Shown: piece after piece, positions 25,367-34,496 of the stretch | Layout of the letters: the number at the start of each line of letters is the position of its first letter | Position numbering within the stretch: the first letter of the stretch is position 1 | Assembly (NCBI GenBank): GCA_021737405.1 | Contig: JAIPEG010000005.1 | Coordinates: forward strand, 1-64,000 | DNA length: 64,000 nucleotides | Direction: 5' to 3' | Origin: Bacteriovoracaceae bacterium | Lineage (GTDB): Bacteria > Bdellovibrionota > Bacteriovoracia > Bacteriovoracales > Bacteriovoracaceae | Made by a program: the position numbers and the translations under genes | Notes under the pieces: generated by a model | Databases searched by the model: none | What the model was told of the DNA's origin: nothing | What the model saw: only the letters and a program-made list of their open reading frames with translations

Positions 25367-26455
25367 ATGAGCTTTACAAAACAAAACCTCGTTAGTCTTA
25401 TTAAGGTCGCTGTTGATCACGGTGCCAGTGATGTTCACATTAGAACAGGTGAACAACCTTGTCTGAGAATTCGAGGAGAGCTTGTTCCTATCCAAACAAA
25501 AGAATTTAGTGCAGAAGACGTGACTGAGATTGCTAAGATTGTGCTTCAAAAGAAAGAGCTGATTGAGAAGATCACGCGACTTAAAGAATATGATGGTGGT
25601 TTTGCAATCCAAGGTCTGTGTCGTATTCGTTACAATTTCTTTCGCTATGATCGCAAGATTGGCCTCATCATGAGGATCGTAAATGCAAAAGTTCCTTCCC
25701 TAAAAGATTTGGGGCTACCAAGTGTTCTTGCAAAAATTTCAGATCAAAGAAGAGGGCTTATCCTAGTAACGGGACCCACGGGTTCAGGGAAATCAACAAC
25801 TCTAGCGGCCATGATTGATCATATAAATGAGACTCGAAGTTGTCATGTGATCACGGTTGAAGATCCCGTTGAATATTTACACCCTCAAAAGAAGGCCCGT
25901 ATTACCCAAAGGGAAGTAGGTAAAGATACGGCCGACTTCAATATTGCCCTAAGAGGAGCTTTGAGACAGGACCCTGATGTTATCCTTATTGGAGAGATGA
26001 GGGATCCAGAGACTATTCAGATTGCCCTGAAAGCAGCTGAAACAGGTCACATTGTTTTTTCAACTGTCCACACGACAAATGCCCTTGCAACAATGGGGAG
26101 AATCATCTCGATGTTTCCACCAGAGGAACAAAAAGATGTAAGAGAGAGGCTCTCAGTTAACCTTCACGCTGTTGTTTCTCAAAGGATGTTAAAGAGGGCC
26201 GATGGAAAGGGTGTCGTTATTGCCCAAGAAATTATGGTCACTACTCCCGGTATTCGCGAGTGTATTGAAGGAGATGAGCCACTAGAGAGAATTGTGGATA
26301 TTATTGAAGAAGGTTATGGACCAGGTGGAAATGGCTCTCAGTCTTTTGATCAGCATATCATGTGGCTATTTGAGAATCGAATCATCGACAAAGCAACTGC
26401 CCTAAGCGCTGTTAGTTCTCAATCAGATTTTATTCAAAAACTTGATTTTAGCTAA
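25367..26455 (+). CDS. pilT: PilT-like twitching-motility ATPase
   Basis: 362 aa, a typical PilT length. It powers retraction of type IV pili. N-terminal domain to about 100, including GASDVHIRTGEQPCLRI. Walker A GPTGSGKSTT is at about 138, the Asp box is VITVEDPVEY, Walker B VILIGEMRDPET, and the His box HIVFSTVHTTNALA. The AIRNLIRE-type retraction motif is not obvious; the C-terminal part reads RECIEGDEPLERIVDIIEEG. It could therefore be PilU, but size and motif spacing favour PilT. No other pilus gene is nearby. Confidence 0.88.
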   Translation: MSFTKQNLVSLIKVAVDHGASDVHIRTGEQPCLRIRGELVPIQTKEFSAEDVTEIAKIVLQKKELIEKITRLKEYDGGFAIQGLCRIRYNFFRYDRKIGLIMRIVNAKVPSLKDLGLPSVLAKISDQRRGLILVTGPTGSGKSTTLAAMIDHINETRSCHVITVEDPVEYLHPQKKARITQREVGKDTADFNIALRGALRQDPDVILIGEMRDPETIQIALKAAETGHIVFSTVHTTNALATMGRIISMFPPEEQKDVRERLSVNLHAVVSQRMLKRADGKGVVIAQEIMVTTPGIRECIEGDEPLERIVDIIEEGYGPGGNGSQSFDQHIMWLFENRIIDKATALSAVSSQSDFIQKLDFS

Positions 26456-26457
26456 AT

Positions 26458-27150
26458 TTATTCGTCAATATTAAGCGCTGTTCCTAAAATCAAATCGTGA
26501 AGGCAAGGAGAACTTTTCACTCCCATTAACAGACCGATAACAGAGATCATACTTATTGGCTTAACTATAAACTCTCTTAGAAGTATAGTTAATGTACCAG
26601 GCTCCTCTCCCATCTCTTTACTGCCTATCGTGATTTTCATAATAGACTTTCCAGGAGTCCTACCAAAACTTAAAGTCGGTAAGAAAAGAAGAAGAAAGAA
26701 ACCAATAAAAACAAAAGCACCGATAAGGCAGTTGTCTAGAAGTTGGGGGTCTAAGGTTTGATTAATGCCTTTTTCAGCTAAAAACTTTATGTAGTGATAG
26801 TGTAAAACTGGCTTTAAATAAAACCCTAAAAAGCCCAAGCCACCTAAAACGCCATAATCTATGACAGTTGCTATGATACGATTCGCAAACGTTGGAGGCG
26901 TTAACTTAGCATACTTCTCTAAAGCAGCGTCCCTCTTCGCGACGGCCGTGCGAGATATGGCCTTTCTCTTAACCTGATCGACTTCTAAGACATTCGTTTT
27001 CTTCGTTTTCTTAATCTCCCGTGGAGGTATTGATCCCGCTCCCCCCGAAGCTTTTTGAGGCTTACGTTTGACCTGAACTTGCTCTAAGTGCTCATCACTG
27101 ACCTTAAAATTCCAGTCATCATCGCCACTTTTCTTCTTAGATTCAGTCAT
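26458..27150 (-). CDS. RDD-family membrane protein with a disordered N-terminus
   Basis: 230 aa. The first 80 or so residues are charged and Lys-rich (KRKPQKASGGAGSIPPREIK). The RDD domain starts FANRIIATVIDYGVLGGLGF, where the Arg and the membrane Asp of the family are visible, and has three membrane helices (about 98-115, 145-165, 198-215). A basic loop FGRTPGKSIMKITIG lies between the last two and is typical of RDD proteins. Function in the family is mostly unknown (some are ion transporters). It ends 2 nt from pilT and lies 9 nt after the small coiled-coil gene. Confidence 0.75.
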   Translation of the reverse strand: MTESKKKSGDDDWNFKVSDEHLEQVQVKRKPQKASGGAGSIPPREIKKTKKTNVLEVDQVKRKAISRTAVAKRDAALEKYAKLTPPTFANRIIATVIDYGVLGGLGFLGFYLKPVLHYHYIKFLAEKGINQTLDPQLLDNCLIGAFVFIGFFLLLFLPTLSFGRTPGKSIMKITIGSKEMGEEPGTLTILLREFIVKPISMISVIGLLMGVKSSPCLHDLILGTALNIDE

Positions 27151-27159
27151 GCTCCATCC

Positions 27160-27393
27160 TTAGAGACTATTTACTTTGTTTAAAACGTTATCGACTTTAA
27201 TCTTTGCTTTATCGCATTCACTTTTCCACTCTTCGTGACTCAAACTATCATCTTGATTTAGTAAAAGTCTTCCAAGCTCCCGAGTCGCATCGCTAAATTC
27301 TTTTAAAAGCTCCACCGCCAAGGCTTCATCTTCAATCTCTTCTAATTTGGTTAAAACTCTTTCAACCTCAGTATTATCGATTAAATCTTTCAA
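27160..27393 (-). CDS. Small coiled-coil protein, unidentified
   Basis: 77 aa, acidic and helical: VERVLTKLEEIEDEALAVEL, FSDATRELGRLLL, CDKAKIKVDNVLNKV. The size and amphipathic helices recall exonuclease VII small subunits, but the conserved XseB pattern is not matched and no xseA is nearby. It lies 2 nt downstream of prc and 9 nt upstream of the RDD gene, so the three seem to form one operon. Confidence 0.5.
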   Translation of the reverse strand: MKDLIDNTEVERVLTKLEEIEDEALAVELLKEFSDATRELGRLLLNQDDSLSHEEWKSECDKAKIKVDNVLNKVNSL

Positions 27394-27395
27394 AT

Positions 27396-29612
27396 TTACT
27401 CCACCATGCTAAGTTTCTTACCCTTAGTCTGTCTTACGATATCGTCCATAATAAAAAGAGTCTCCTCTATCATAGGATCCATCGTCAAAGACTTTACCCA
27501 ATCTTGTTTTCTTTGTTCAAAGTCTTTTTTCCAACGTTCCTTATCTGCTTCACGAACATTCTCGTGGGCCATTAAGCTCTCTTCAAAGTTTGAGACGAGA
27601 ATACTTTTATTCTCTTCTTCAATCTTGAACGTTTCAGTAATCTTCTTATTGGTCTCGTCTTCTTTTAAGAGTTTTGAAAGATTAAGACTGACCTCTGTGT
27701 CATCTTTTCTCTTCTTTAAATAATCAATACTTTTAACAATTTTATTAAAACGATCATTTTTGTTCACACGAGTCTGACTTCTCTTCGTCAAAATGGGAAG
27801 CTCGTAGCTAAAGTTCTTCCATGAATTAAAATCTAGGGCATCAACGGTATCCCAAGGAATAGCATAATCTAGATCTTGTTCACGATTTTCAGCGTAGCCC
27901 ATTGGATCAGGTAAGATTATGTCTGGTGTCACACCTTTAAATTGAGTTGAAACTCCAGTGATACGGTAAAACTTTTGAACCGTCATTTTCATGGCACCAA
28001 GTGGTTTATTCAAGAAGTTCATCATAGGGCTTTGGCTAAGATCAAGAATCGCCTGCACGGTTCCTTTTCCGTGAGTAAATTCTCCCCCCACAATCACAGC
28101 ACGTTTATAGTCCTGCATGGCCCCCGCTAAAATTTCAGAAGCCGAAGCACTGAATCTATTTACCATAACGATAAGCGGACCATCATAAGTGATGTCTTCA
28201 TTAGTATCCGTAAGAACATCAATCTCACCATTATGACTGCGAATTTGAACAATAGGACCTGATTTTATAAAAAGACCAGACATCTCTTGAGCGTCTTGAA
28301 GAGCGCCACCCCCATTATTTCTAAGGTCTAAAATCATCCCCGAGATATTTTGTTTTTTAAGCCTCTTAAGCTCCATCAAGACATCTTGAGTACAACTGCG
28401 CTCTACATTATTAAAATCTCTATAGAACTTTGGAACGTGAATATAGCCGATACGACCACCCAAATCCTTGTGTTTTAGGATTGAACCTTTGGCATAACTC
28501 GCTTCAATTTGCACAACATCACGAATAATCGGAATAACCTTTCGAGATCCATCGGCCTTCTTAACAGTAAGTCTAACTTCAGTTCCTTTTTTACCACGTA
28601 TATAGCGGACAGCATCGTCCACTCTCATATTCACAAGATCAACGGGCTCTCCTTCGGCTTCAGAAGCAAAGAGAATAATGTCATCAACTTCTAAACCTTT
28701 ATGCCGCCAAGGGGCTCCTCCTGGGACAATTCTAACAACTTTTATATAAGGACCATCTTCTTGAAGAACAGCACCAATCCCTTCTAGTTGACCAGAGATA
28801 TCGATATCAAAGTCTTCCTTTCTTTTAGGTGGGAAATAAACAGTATGCGGGTCATATACTCCTGCAACAGCATTAAAGAATTTTTCGAGATGATCCATTC
28901 GACGATCTTTTTTAAGTCTTGTAAAAAATCTTTCGTATTTCTCATTAACTGATGTGTGAGCTTTTTTTCTAAGCTCTTTATCAGAGACAATTTTTTTCTC
29001 TTTCTTACTTTTCTCTTTCTTGTCTTTTGCCTTTTTGATTTCTTCTTTTAAATCCTTCTGTGCCTCTAAAGATGAAATGTATTTATTTAAAACAGCCTGC
29101 TTGTAAACCTTTCTCCAATGATCTTCTAGCTCTTTAGAATTTTTAAAGAAGCTTCTTTTCTCAGGATCAAGCTCTAGTTTCTCATCTTGTTCAAAGTCAA
29201 AGTCCTTTTTAAAAACTTTCTTTCTATATGAATCAAGTTCATCAATACGTTTGTTATAGATGACAATCGTTTCGTTTAAGAGTGTATGTTCACCAGAGAT
29301 CATCTGGTCATCAAGTTGATAGCGAAACTTCTTCAATTTTTTAATATCTGAAGAAAGAAAGAACTGATGACCGAAATCGAATCTTTTTATGAATTCGTCA
29401 AAAGCTTTTTCAGACAAACTGTCGTCTAATTTCTTCTTTGTGTAATGAAACCTTTTTAAACGGGCCCTAATCAGATTACCGATGAGCCTCTCAACACTCT
29501 TATCAACTTTCTCCTCAGTAACGGCAGCCGTTGACATATTTTTATCCGCTATCGCCGAGGATAGGGTTAAAAATTGAGATAACACTAAAAAGGACAGAAA
29601 CAAATTTCTCAT
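27396..29612 (-). CDS. prc: C-terminal processing (tail-specific) periplasmic protease
   Basis: 738 aa from ATG at 29612, chosen because GGAG lies 5 nt upstream and a signal peptide follows at once (MRNLFLSFLVLSQFLTLSSA). An upstream ATG at 29633 lacks these. N-terminal helical domain to about 230, PDZ at about 245-330 (ISGQLEGIGAVLQEDG, GLEVDDIILFASEAEGEPVD), then the S41 core: GMILDLRNNGGGALQDAQ, MVNRFSASASEILAGAM with the catalytic Ser, and GGEFTHGKGTVQ with the Lys. The C-terminal DUF3340-type region is present. It trims or degrades periplasmic proteins and, in relatives, murein hydrolases; MltD is encoded nearby. Confidence 0.93.
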   Translation of the reverse strand: MRNLFLSFLVLSQFLTLSSAIADKNMSTAAVTEEKVDKSVERLIGNLIRARLKRFHYTKKKLDDSLSEKAFDEFIKRFDFGHQFFLSSDIKKLKKFRYQLDDQMISGEHTLLNETIVIYNKRIDELDSYRKKVFKKDFDFEQDEKLELDPEKRSFFKNSKELEDHWRKVYKQAVLNKYISSLEAQKDLKEEIKKAKDKKEKSKKEKKIVSDKELRKKAHTSVNEKYERFFTRLKKDRRMDHLEKFFNAVAGVYDPHTVYFPPKRKEDFDIDISGQLEGIGAVLQEDGPYIKVVRIVPGGAPWRHKGLEVDDIILFASEAEGEPVDLVNMRVDDAVRYIRGKKGTEVRLTVKKADGSRKVIPIIRDVVQIEASYAKGSILKHKDLGGRIGYIHVPKFYRDFNNVERSCTQDVLMELKRLKKQNISGMILDLRNNGGGALQDAQEMSGLFIKSGPIVQIRSHNGEIDVLTDTNEDITYDGPLIVMVNRFSASASEILAGAMQDYKRAVIVGGEFTHGKGTVQAILDLSQSPMMNFLNKPLGAMKMTVQKFYRITGVSTQFKGVTPDIILPDPMGYAENREQDLDYAIPWDTVDALDFNSWKNFSYELPILTKRSQTRVNKNDRFNKIVKSIDYLKKRKDDTEVSLNLSKLLKEDETNKKITETFKIEEENKSILVSNFEESLMAHENVREADKERWKKDFEQRKQDWVKSLTMDPMIEETLFIMDDIVRQTKGKKLSMVE

Positions 29613-29971
29613 TAATACTCCGTTAAAACCCAAGCTTGGAAAAACCTAAAGCCCATCTTTGGGATAAATCCAATATGACTAAGAGATTTCCCACTACACC
29701 ATAATAGGGTATGGCGAATTCTCCTAAAAGGGTGAAATATCGCCCTAGTCAAAATTGCGACGCCCTCTTTTTCGATTATATCAAAAAGGGTGCTCTAGTA
29801 GTTCAATTTATTTTCATTCTTAACCAGACTTTTACATTCACAAGACCCAAAGCCTATCAATGACGAGGAGGGCAAAGGGCATTGCGCTATAAACCGAATA
29901 ATTTTCTCATTGTCAGAAAGAGCAACTCTTCTAAAATAAGGACCTAACATCATTATCTGAGGAATTTAGGC
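29613..29971. other. Divergent intergenic region between prc and the tricorn gene
   Basis: 359 nt without a gene. It contains the 10-bp palindrome CCAAGCTTGG (about 29632-29641). It also has an imperfect hairpin, CCCTCTTTTT paired with AAAAAGGG (29763-29790). Promoters for both flanking genes must lie here, but I cannot assign boxes with confidence. No tRNA or riboswitch is recognised. Confidence 0.5.
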
Positions 29972-32900
29972 ATGAAAAGCATCAACACAGCTTATTTAAA
30001 AAGTCCTACCATTAAAGGCGACCATATCGTTTTTGTCACCGATGATGATCTATGGTCAGTGAGTCGTTTCGGAGGTCGCGCCATTAGACTCACCAATTCT
30101 CATGGCATGTGTTTCGAGCCCCATATTTCTCCAGATGGAACGAGAATCGCCTACCTCTCTAATGCCAATGGACAATTTGATATTTACCTTATCCCAATTG
30201 AAGGTGGAATTCCTGAGCGCTTAACTTATAAAGGAGTTAATGCCTTAACTGGTTGGAAAAATAACTCTACCCTCTCCTTTGCAAGTAATAGCGATACTTT
30301 TAGTCCTAGAGTGACCTTTCTCTATGAGAAACATGTTGATACTCGAAAAGAGACCCCCGTTAACTTGGGTCACGCAAAGTGCCTAATCCATGATGGAAAA
30401 AAACGAATTTTAGGTAGAAATATCGGAGACCCCGCAAGATGGAAGCGCTATCGCGGAGGCACGGCCGGAACACTTTGGATTGATGAGCAAGGACAGGATA
30501 ATTTTAAAAAATTACTTCCTAAAATAAAGTCTAACCTCTCTGCCCCTAAGTGGATTAATCAGCGAGTCTTCTTTATTTCTGATCATGAAGGCATTGGAAA
30601 TATCTATTCTGTCGCTACAAATGGTCGTGGAATGAAAAGACACACCCATTGTGAAGATTATTATGTGCGCTCGTTTGATCACGACAATGGTCTTATCTGC
30701 TACCAATCAGGGGCCGAACTTTTTCTCCTTGAATTAAAGTCTGGTATTTCAACACTTGTTGAAATCAATGTGCCCTCAAGTTTTAATCAATCCACAACGA
30801 GAATCGAACACGCCGAAGAGTTCCTCCAAGAATTTACGCTTAGTGAAGATGCTAATGAAATCGCTATTATCACCCGTGGCCAAATCTACCACCGCTCTCC
30901 TTGGGGTGGTGCTCCTCTTAGAAAGGGAAAAGAAGACTTGCGTTATAAATTACCTCTTTTCCTAAAGGCCAAAAAAGGTAAGAAAGACTTGAAGTACCTC
31001 TTCGCTGTCGAACTTAATGAAGAGAATGAGGAGACAACAAAGATTTTCGAATTAAAAGAGGGCCTGCAGGATAATGATGGAAAAACACTGGCACAAAAAA
31101 ATGACTGGGGTAAAATTCTCGAAGTAAAAGACAATGCCGATCATGGTATTTTGGCCATTAGTAATAATCGTAATGATCTTTTTCTCTTAGAGTATCCAAG
31201 TGGAAGGGTTGAGAAAATCCAAAGTAATAAATTTGGATTTTACGAAAAGTTTAATTGGTCTCCTTGTGGTCGCTACCTGGCATTCTCTCAATATGAAAGC
31301 AGGGACAATCCAAGTCTCTATCTTTATGATTTAAAAACGAAGAAATCTCAAAAGCTTCTTGAAAGTGTCCTATATGATTTTAGCCCCGCCTTTTCTCCAG
31401 ACGGTAAGTACCTTTACTTCTTAGGTATAAGAAATTTTCACCCCATATATAGTGAAACTCATTTTGAAATCAGTTTTCCTTTAGCAGTTAAACCATTTGC
31501 TCTGTGCCTGACAAAAGATTGCCCTTCTCCTCTTGATCTTCACTTAGACTTCGAGCAGGATGCGCAAGACATGGAGGAAGAGGATAAGAAACGAAAATCT
31601 TCTAAGGTAAAAGAAGAGACCATCGAGGAGACGAAGATCGACTTTGATGATATCGAACAAAGAGTTATCGCTCTCCCCGTTCCTCTTGGAGGTTACCGCG
31701 AACTCAACTGCATTCAGGATAAAGTCTTTTTACTAAAGCATGTTCTCTCCGGTGATGATGGTGACCCAACCCAACAGAGAATGCCTTCCCCAAAAACTTC
31801 ACTGTACACTTATTGCTTTAAAGAGAGAAAATTAGAGCTCTTTCATAAAGCTTGTGAAAGCTTTGAATTAAGTCGAGATACCGGTCATATCCTCCTCGAT
31901 ACAGAAGAAGGTGTGCGCTTAGTTGCAACGGACGCAAAACCAAGTGAAGGGGACGAAGCAAATCGAAAGGATGGCTTTCTCCAATTTGAAAATATTAAGC
32001 TCTCACTTAATCCCAAAAAAGAATGGCGCCAGATGTATCAGGAAGCATGGATTCTTCAACGAGAGCATTTTTGGTCGGCCGATATGAATAAGGTTAACTG
32101 GCAAAAGGTTTATAAAGACTACTTACCTCTTCTCGATAAGGTTCATACAAGATCAGAGTTCAGTGATCTAATGTGGGAGATGCAAGGAGAGCTTGGAACT
32201 AGCCACTGTTACGAGTTTGGTGGGGATTACTTTAGAAGACCATTTTCTTTTCAAAATGGTCACCTTGGAGCAACCCTTGATTGGAATTCTTCTCACAAAT
32301 CTTTTGTTATCAAAGATTTAGTCAAAGGAGACTCTTGGATAATACCTTCCTCCTCTCCTCTTACGGCACCTGGAGTAAGCTTGAAAGCAGGAGACCACCT
32401 TGTAGGAATCGATGGTAGGAGCTTTACAAAAGCGGAAGACTTAGCAGAGGCCCTTGAAGGACGTTCTTCTGTAAAAGTAAATCTTCTCATCAAAAGAAAG
32501 GGTTCTTCAAAAATAGAAAATGTTTCTATTAACCCATCTCGAAGCAACCACCTGGCCAGATATAGGGACTGGGTAAATGCTAATAAAGAAGAGGTTCATA
32601 AACTCTCAAAAGGAAAAGTGGGTTACGTTCATATCCCAGATATGGGTCTACATGGATTCTCTGAGTTTTACCGCAACTTCTTAAAAGAGCATAAAAAAGA
32701 AGGTCTTGTTGTTGATGTACGCTACAACGGCGGAGGCCATATAAGTCAGCACATACTAAAGATTCTTGCCCAGAAGCTTGTGGGCTTTGATAAAACCCGC
32801 CATATGGACATTGAGCCCTATCCGACATTTGCCGTAAATGGACCAATTGTTGCTTTAACAAATGAGCATGCTGGTTCTGATGGAGATATTTTTTCTCACA

Positions 32901-33238
32901 GTTTTAAACTCATGAATATTGGAACTCTTGTTGGCACTCGTACTTGGGGAGGGGTTGTTGGTATTTGGCCCCGTCATCCTCTCAATGATGGAACTATCAC
33001 GAGTCAACCAGAGTTTAGTTTTTGGTTTAAAGATGTTGGTTATAACGTGGAAAACTATGGGACAGACCCTGATATTGAAGTTGAACGTTTACCAAAAGAT
33101 TGGAAAATGAATAAAGATAATCAACTTGAAGTTGCGGTCAAAGAGGTCTTAAAACAACGTGTAAAAAATCCACCTTTAAAACCCAACCTCAATCAAAATA
33201 GACCAAACTTAAAAGCACCAAGGCTGCCAAAAGTTTAA
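29972..33238 (+). CDS. Tricorn protease homolog
   Basis: 1088 aa, no signal peptide, cytoplasmic. N-terminal beta-propellers start with TAYLKSPTIKGDHIVFVTDD and include GTRIAYLSNANGQFDIYLIP and FSPDGKYLYFLG blocks. A charged linker lies at about 530-565 (EEEDKKRKSSKVKEE). The helical bundle follows (WILQREHFWSADMNKVNWQK), then a PDZ domain at about 770-850, and the S41-type core with VVDVRYNGGGHIS and the nucleophile in NEHAGSDGDIFSH. Tricorn proteins degrade oligopeptides released by larger proteases. The length fits the family (about 1070 aa). Transcribed away from prc, it gives two unrelated-compartment S41 proteases back to back. Confidence 0.92.
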   Translation: MKSINTAYLKSPTIKGDHIVFVTDDDLWSVSRFGGRAIRLTNSHGMCFEPHISPDGTRIAYLSNANGQFDIYLIPIEGGIPERLTYKGVNALTGWKNNSTLSFASNSDTFSPRVTFLYEKHVDTRKETPVNLGHAKCLIHDGKKRILGRNIGDPARWKRYRGGTAGTLWIDEQGQDNFKKLLPKIKSNLSAPKWINQRVFFISDHEGIGNIYSVATNGRGMKRHTHCEDYYVRSFDHDNGLICYQSGAELFLLELKSGISTLVEINVPSSFNQSTTRIEHAEEFLQEFTLSEDANEIAIITRGQIYHRSPWGGAPLRKGKEDLRYKLPLFLKAKKGKKDLKYLFAVELNEENEETTKIFELKEGLQDNDGKTLAQKNDWGKILEVKDNADHGILAISNNRNDLFLLEYPSGRVEKIQSNKFGFYEKFNWSPCGRYLAFSQYESRDNPSLYLYDLKTKKSQKLLESVLYDFSPAFSPDGKYLYFLGIRNFHPIYSETHFEISFPLAVKPFALCLTKDCPSPLDLHLDFEQDAQDMEEEDKKRKSSKVKEETIEETKIDFDDIEQRVIALPVPLGGYRELNCIQDKVFLLKHVLSGDDGDPTQQRMPSPKTSLYTYCFKERKLELFHKACESFELSRDTGHILLDTEEGVRLVATDAKPSEGDEANRKDGFLQFENIKLSLNPKKEWRQMYQEAWILQREHFWSADMNKVNWQKVYKDYLPLLDKVHTRSEFSDLMWEMQGELGTSHCYEFGGDYFRRPFSFQNGHLGATLDWNSSHKSFVIKDLVKGDSWIIPSSSPLTAPGVSLKAGDHLVGIDGRSFTKAEDLAEALEGRSSVKVNLLIKRKGSSKIENVSINPSRSNHLARYRDWVNANKEEVHKLSKGKVGYVHIPDMGLHGFSEFYRNFLKEHKKEGLVVDVRYNGGGHISQHILKILAQKLVGFDKTRHMDIEPYPTFAVNGPIVALTNEHAGSDGDIFSHSFKLMNIGTLVGTRTWGGVVGIWPRHPLNDGTITSQPEFSFWFKDVGYNVENYGTDPDIEVERLPKDWKMNKDNQLEVAVKEVLKQRVKNPPLKPNLNQNRPNLKAPRLPKV

Positions 33239-33244
33239 AAGTGA

Positions 33245-33288
33245 CTTATGGGTGATGACTTTTCTTCTTCACCCATAAGGTTTTTTTT
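33245..33288 (+). terminator. Terminator of the tricorn gene, inside a coding region
   Basis: CTTATGGGTG (33245-33254) pairs perfectly with CACCCATAAG (33270-33279) around a 15-nt loop and is followed by G and eight T. It lies within the last 12 or so codons of the convergent thioesterase gene, which encode the KKKSHHP tail. Confidence 0.75.
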
Positions 33289-33713
33289 ACCGAGGCAATA
33301 ATTTTCCCGTCACTATCGACTATATCGACTGTTAGAACAGGTTCAACCTTTTTTTTGAGCTTCACCTCTTCTTTTATTTCATTGACCACTTCATCGGTGA
33401 TTTCAAATGTCGCCGTCACTTTACCAGTCCCAGGCCTAATAAATTGAATCTCTGCGGACTTATCCCAAACGATATAATCTTTTCCTAACCTTTTCATTAG
33501 AATGAGCATGAAGAAGGGATCAACCATTGAGTACAGGCTTCCCCCGAAGTGTACTCCCACATAATTTTTATTAAAAATATTAAGAGGCATAGTCACTGTG
33601 AAGATCATTTTCTCTTCATCTGTGAGTTTGACTTTAACACCCGCCCCCAAATAAGGTGGGTAAATGTTCATGATTCTAGCGATATTTTTTAGGGATAGCT
33701 TTTGATAGATCAT
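33246..33713 (-). CDS. DUF4442-type hotdog thioesterase-like protein
   Basis: 155 aa, hot-dog fold features: KMIFTVTMP-like strand, NKNYVGVHFGGSLYSMVDPF (central helix), DYIVWDKSAEIQFIRPGTGK, and ending in a basic LWVKKKSHHP. The DUF4442 family resembles acyl-CoA thioesterases; the substrate is unknown. Its ATG overlaps the TGA of the DUF952 gene (ATGA), so the two are co-translated. Its last codons form the terminator hairpin of the tricorn gene on the other strand. Confidence 0.75.
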   Translation of the reverse strand: MIYQKLSLKNIARIMNIYPPYLGAGVKVKLTDEEKMIFTVTMPLNIFNKNYVGVHFGGSLYSMVDPFFMLILMKRLGKDYIVWDKSAEIQFIRPGTGKVTATFEITDEVVNEIKEEVKLKKKVEPVLTVDIVDSDGKIIASVKKTLWVKKKSHHP

Positions 33714-34069
33714 TCATCTAAGAGGTTTGAAGGAAGTTTAAATGAACCCGATTCATTACAGGGAAATTCAAATACCTTTTCAACAGCATCCAGATTAAGG
33801 TCGCCATAAATATGAGGAAAAATGAGTCCCGACATAGGAGCCTCTAAAGGTGGCTCGTCTTTAATTTCAGCTGAAACTTTAGGTCTATAAATTCTTAGTA
33901 AAAGAAGATCTCCCCGAGATCTGTAAAGTGAATTTGCCACATCAATAATTTGATCTGTGTTGCTGCAATGGATGAAGCCCTCAATATTAAGACTAACGGG
34001 CGAGTAGATGCCGTGCTTTTGGGCCGAAAGCCAATCTTCTTTTGGGATAATGTGAAATATATTAGCCAT
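33710..34069 (-). CDS. DUF952 family protein
   Basis: 119 aa, soluble. It opens MANIFHIIPKEDWLSAQKHG, and GFIHCSNTDQIIDVANSLY follows, with LPHIYGDL-like FPHIYGDLNLDAVEKVFEF near the end. These (W.., GFIHCS, RxPHIYG) are the DUF952 hallmarks. The fold is related to ADP-ribosyl-transferase-like domains in some predictions, but no activity is established. Operon with the following thioesterase-like gene. Confidence 0.8.
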   Translation of the reverse strand: MANIFHIIPKEDWLSAQKHGIYSPVSLNIEGFIHCSNTDQIIDVANSLYRSRGDLLLLRIYRPKVSAEIKDEPPLEAPMSGLIFPHIYGDLNLDAVEKVFEFPCNESGSFKLPSNLLDE

Positions 34070-34100
34070 AACTCATCATAATTAAAAAAGGCCAAAAGAC

Positions 34101-34123
34101 AAAGGGAGGCAATGCCTCCCTTT
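34101..34123. terminator. Strong hairpin, likely bidirectional terminator
   Basis: AAAGGGAGGC and GCCTCCCTTT pair perfectly over 10 bp around the loop AAT. The A and T ends can serve as short U tracts in either direction. It lies between the DUF952 gene and the acnA region. Confidence 0.6.
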
Positions 34124-34189
34124 GACTATAATTGTTTCTCACTCTCCTCTCACAAATCTCATGAGAAACAAACTCTCTCTCCAAAAAGC

Positions 34190-34285
34190 TTAAGTAAAAC
34201 ACTCTCCAACTAATAAGATAAACATCAATGTTAAAAACATGCAGAAGAATATCGAAATCACATACGTCGGCGTTTGTCTTTCCAT
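34190..34285 (-). CDS. Possible 31-aa single-span membrane peptide
   Basis: From ATG at 34285 the frame reads MERQTPTYVISIFFCMFLTL then MFILLVGECFT and stops. One hydrophobic span covers most of it. The ribosome binding site is weak (GAGATAA about 10 nt upstream). It lies downstream of the acnA terminator. It could be a small membrane protein or chance. Confidence 0.25.
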   Translation of the reverse strand: MERQTPTYVISIFFCMFLTLMFILLVGECFT

Positions 34286-34445
34286 GCAGAAGTTATCTCT
34301 ATTCCGATGAGAAAAGACTAGAGTGCGCTTAATTATCTGCGCCATGTGGAGCACCAGGCACAGAATACCCATGTAAAATGCTCCATGTGGTCGATTTTCA
34401 AGTCTTTAAGACATCAATTTAGCAAGCGAAAGGCCTTTTTAACCA

Positions 34446-34475
34446 AAAAAAGGCCCACAATCAGTGGGCCCTTCT
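34446..34475 (-). terminator. Terminator of acnA
   Basis: On the minus strand GGCCCAC-loop-GTGGGCC (stem 34452-34470, loop of 5 nt) is followed by seven T. It lies 22 nt after the acnA stop. Confidence 0.8.
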
Positions 34476-34496
34476 TTAAAAGAATGATGTTTATTA

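Noticed and set aside
27160-27393. xseB (exonuclease VII small subunit)
   Set aside because: Size and helicity fit, but the conserved XseB sequence pattern is not found and xseA is absent from the window.
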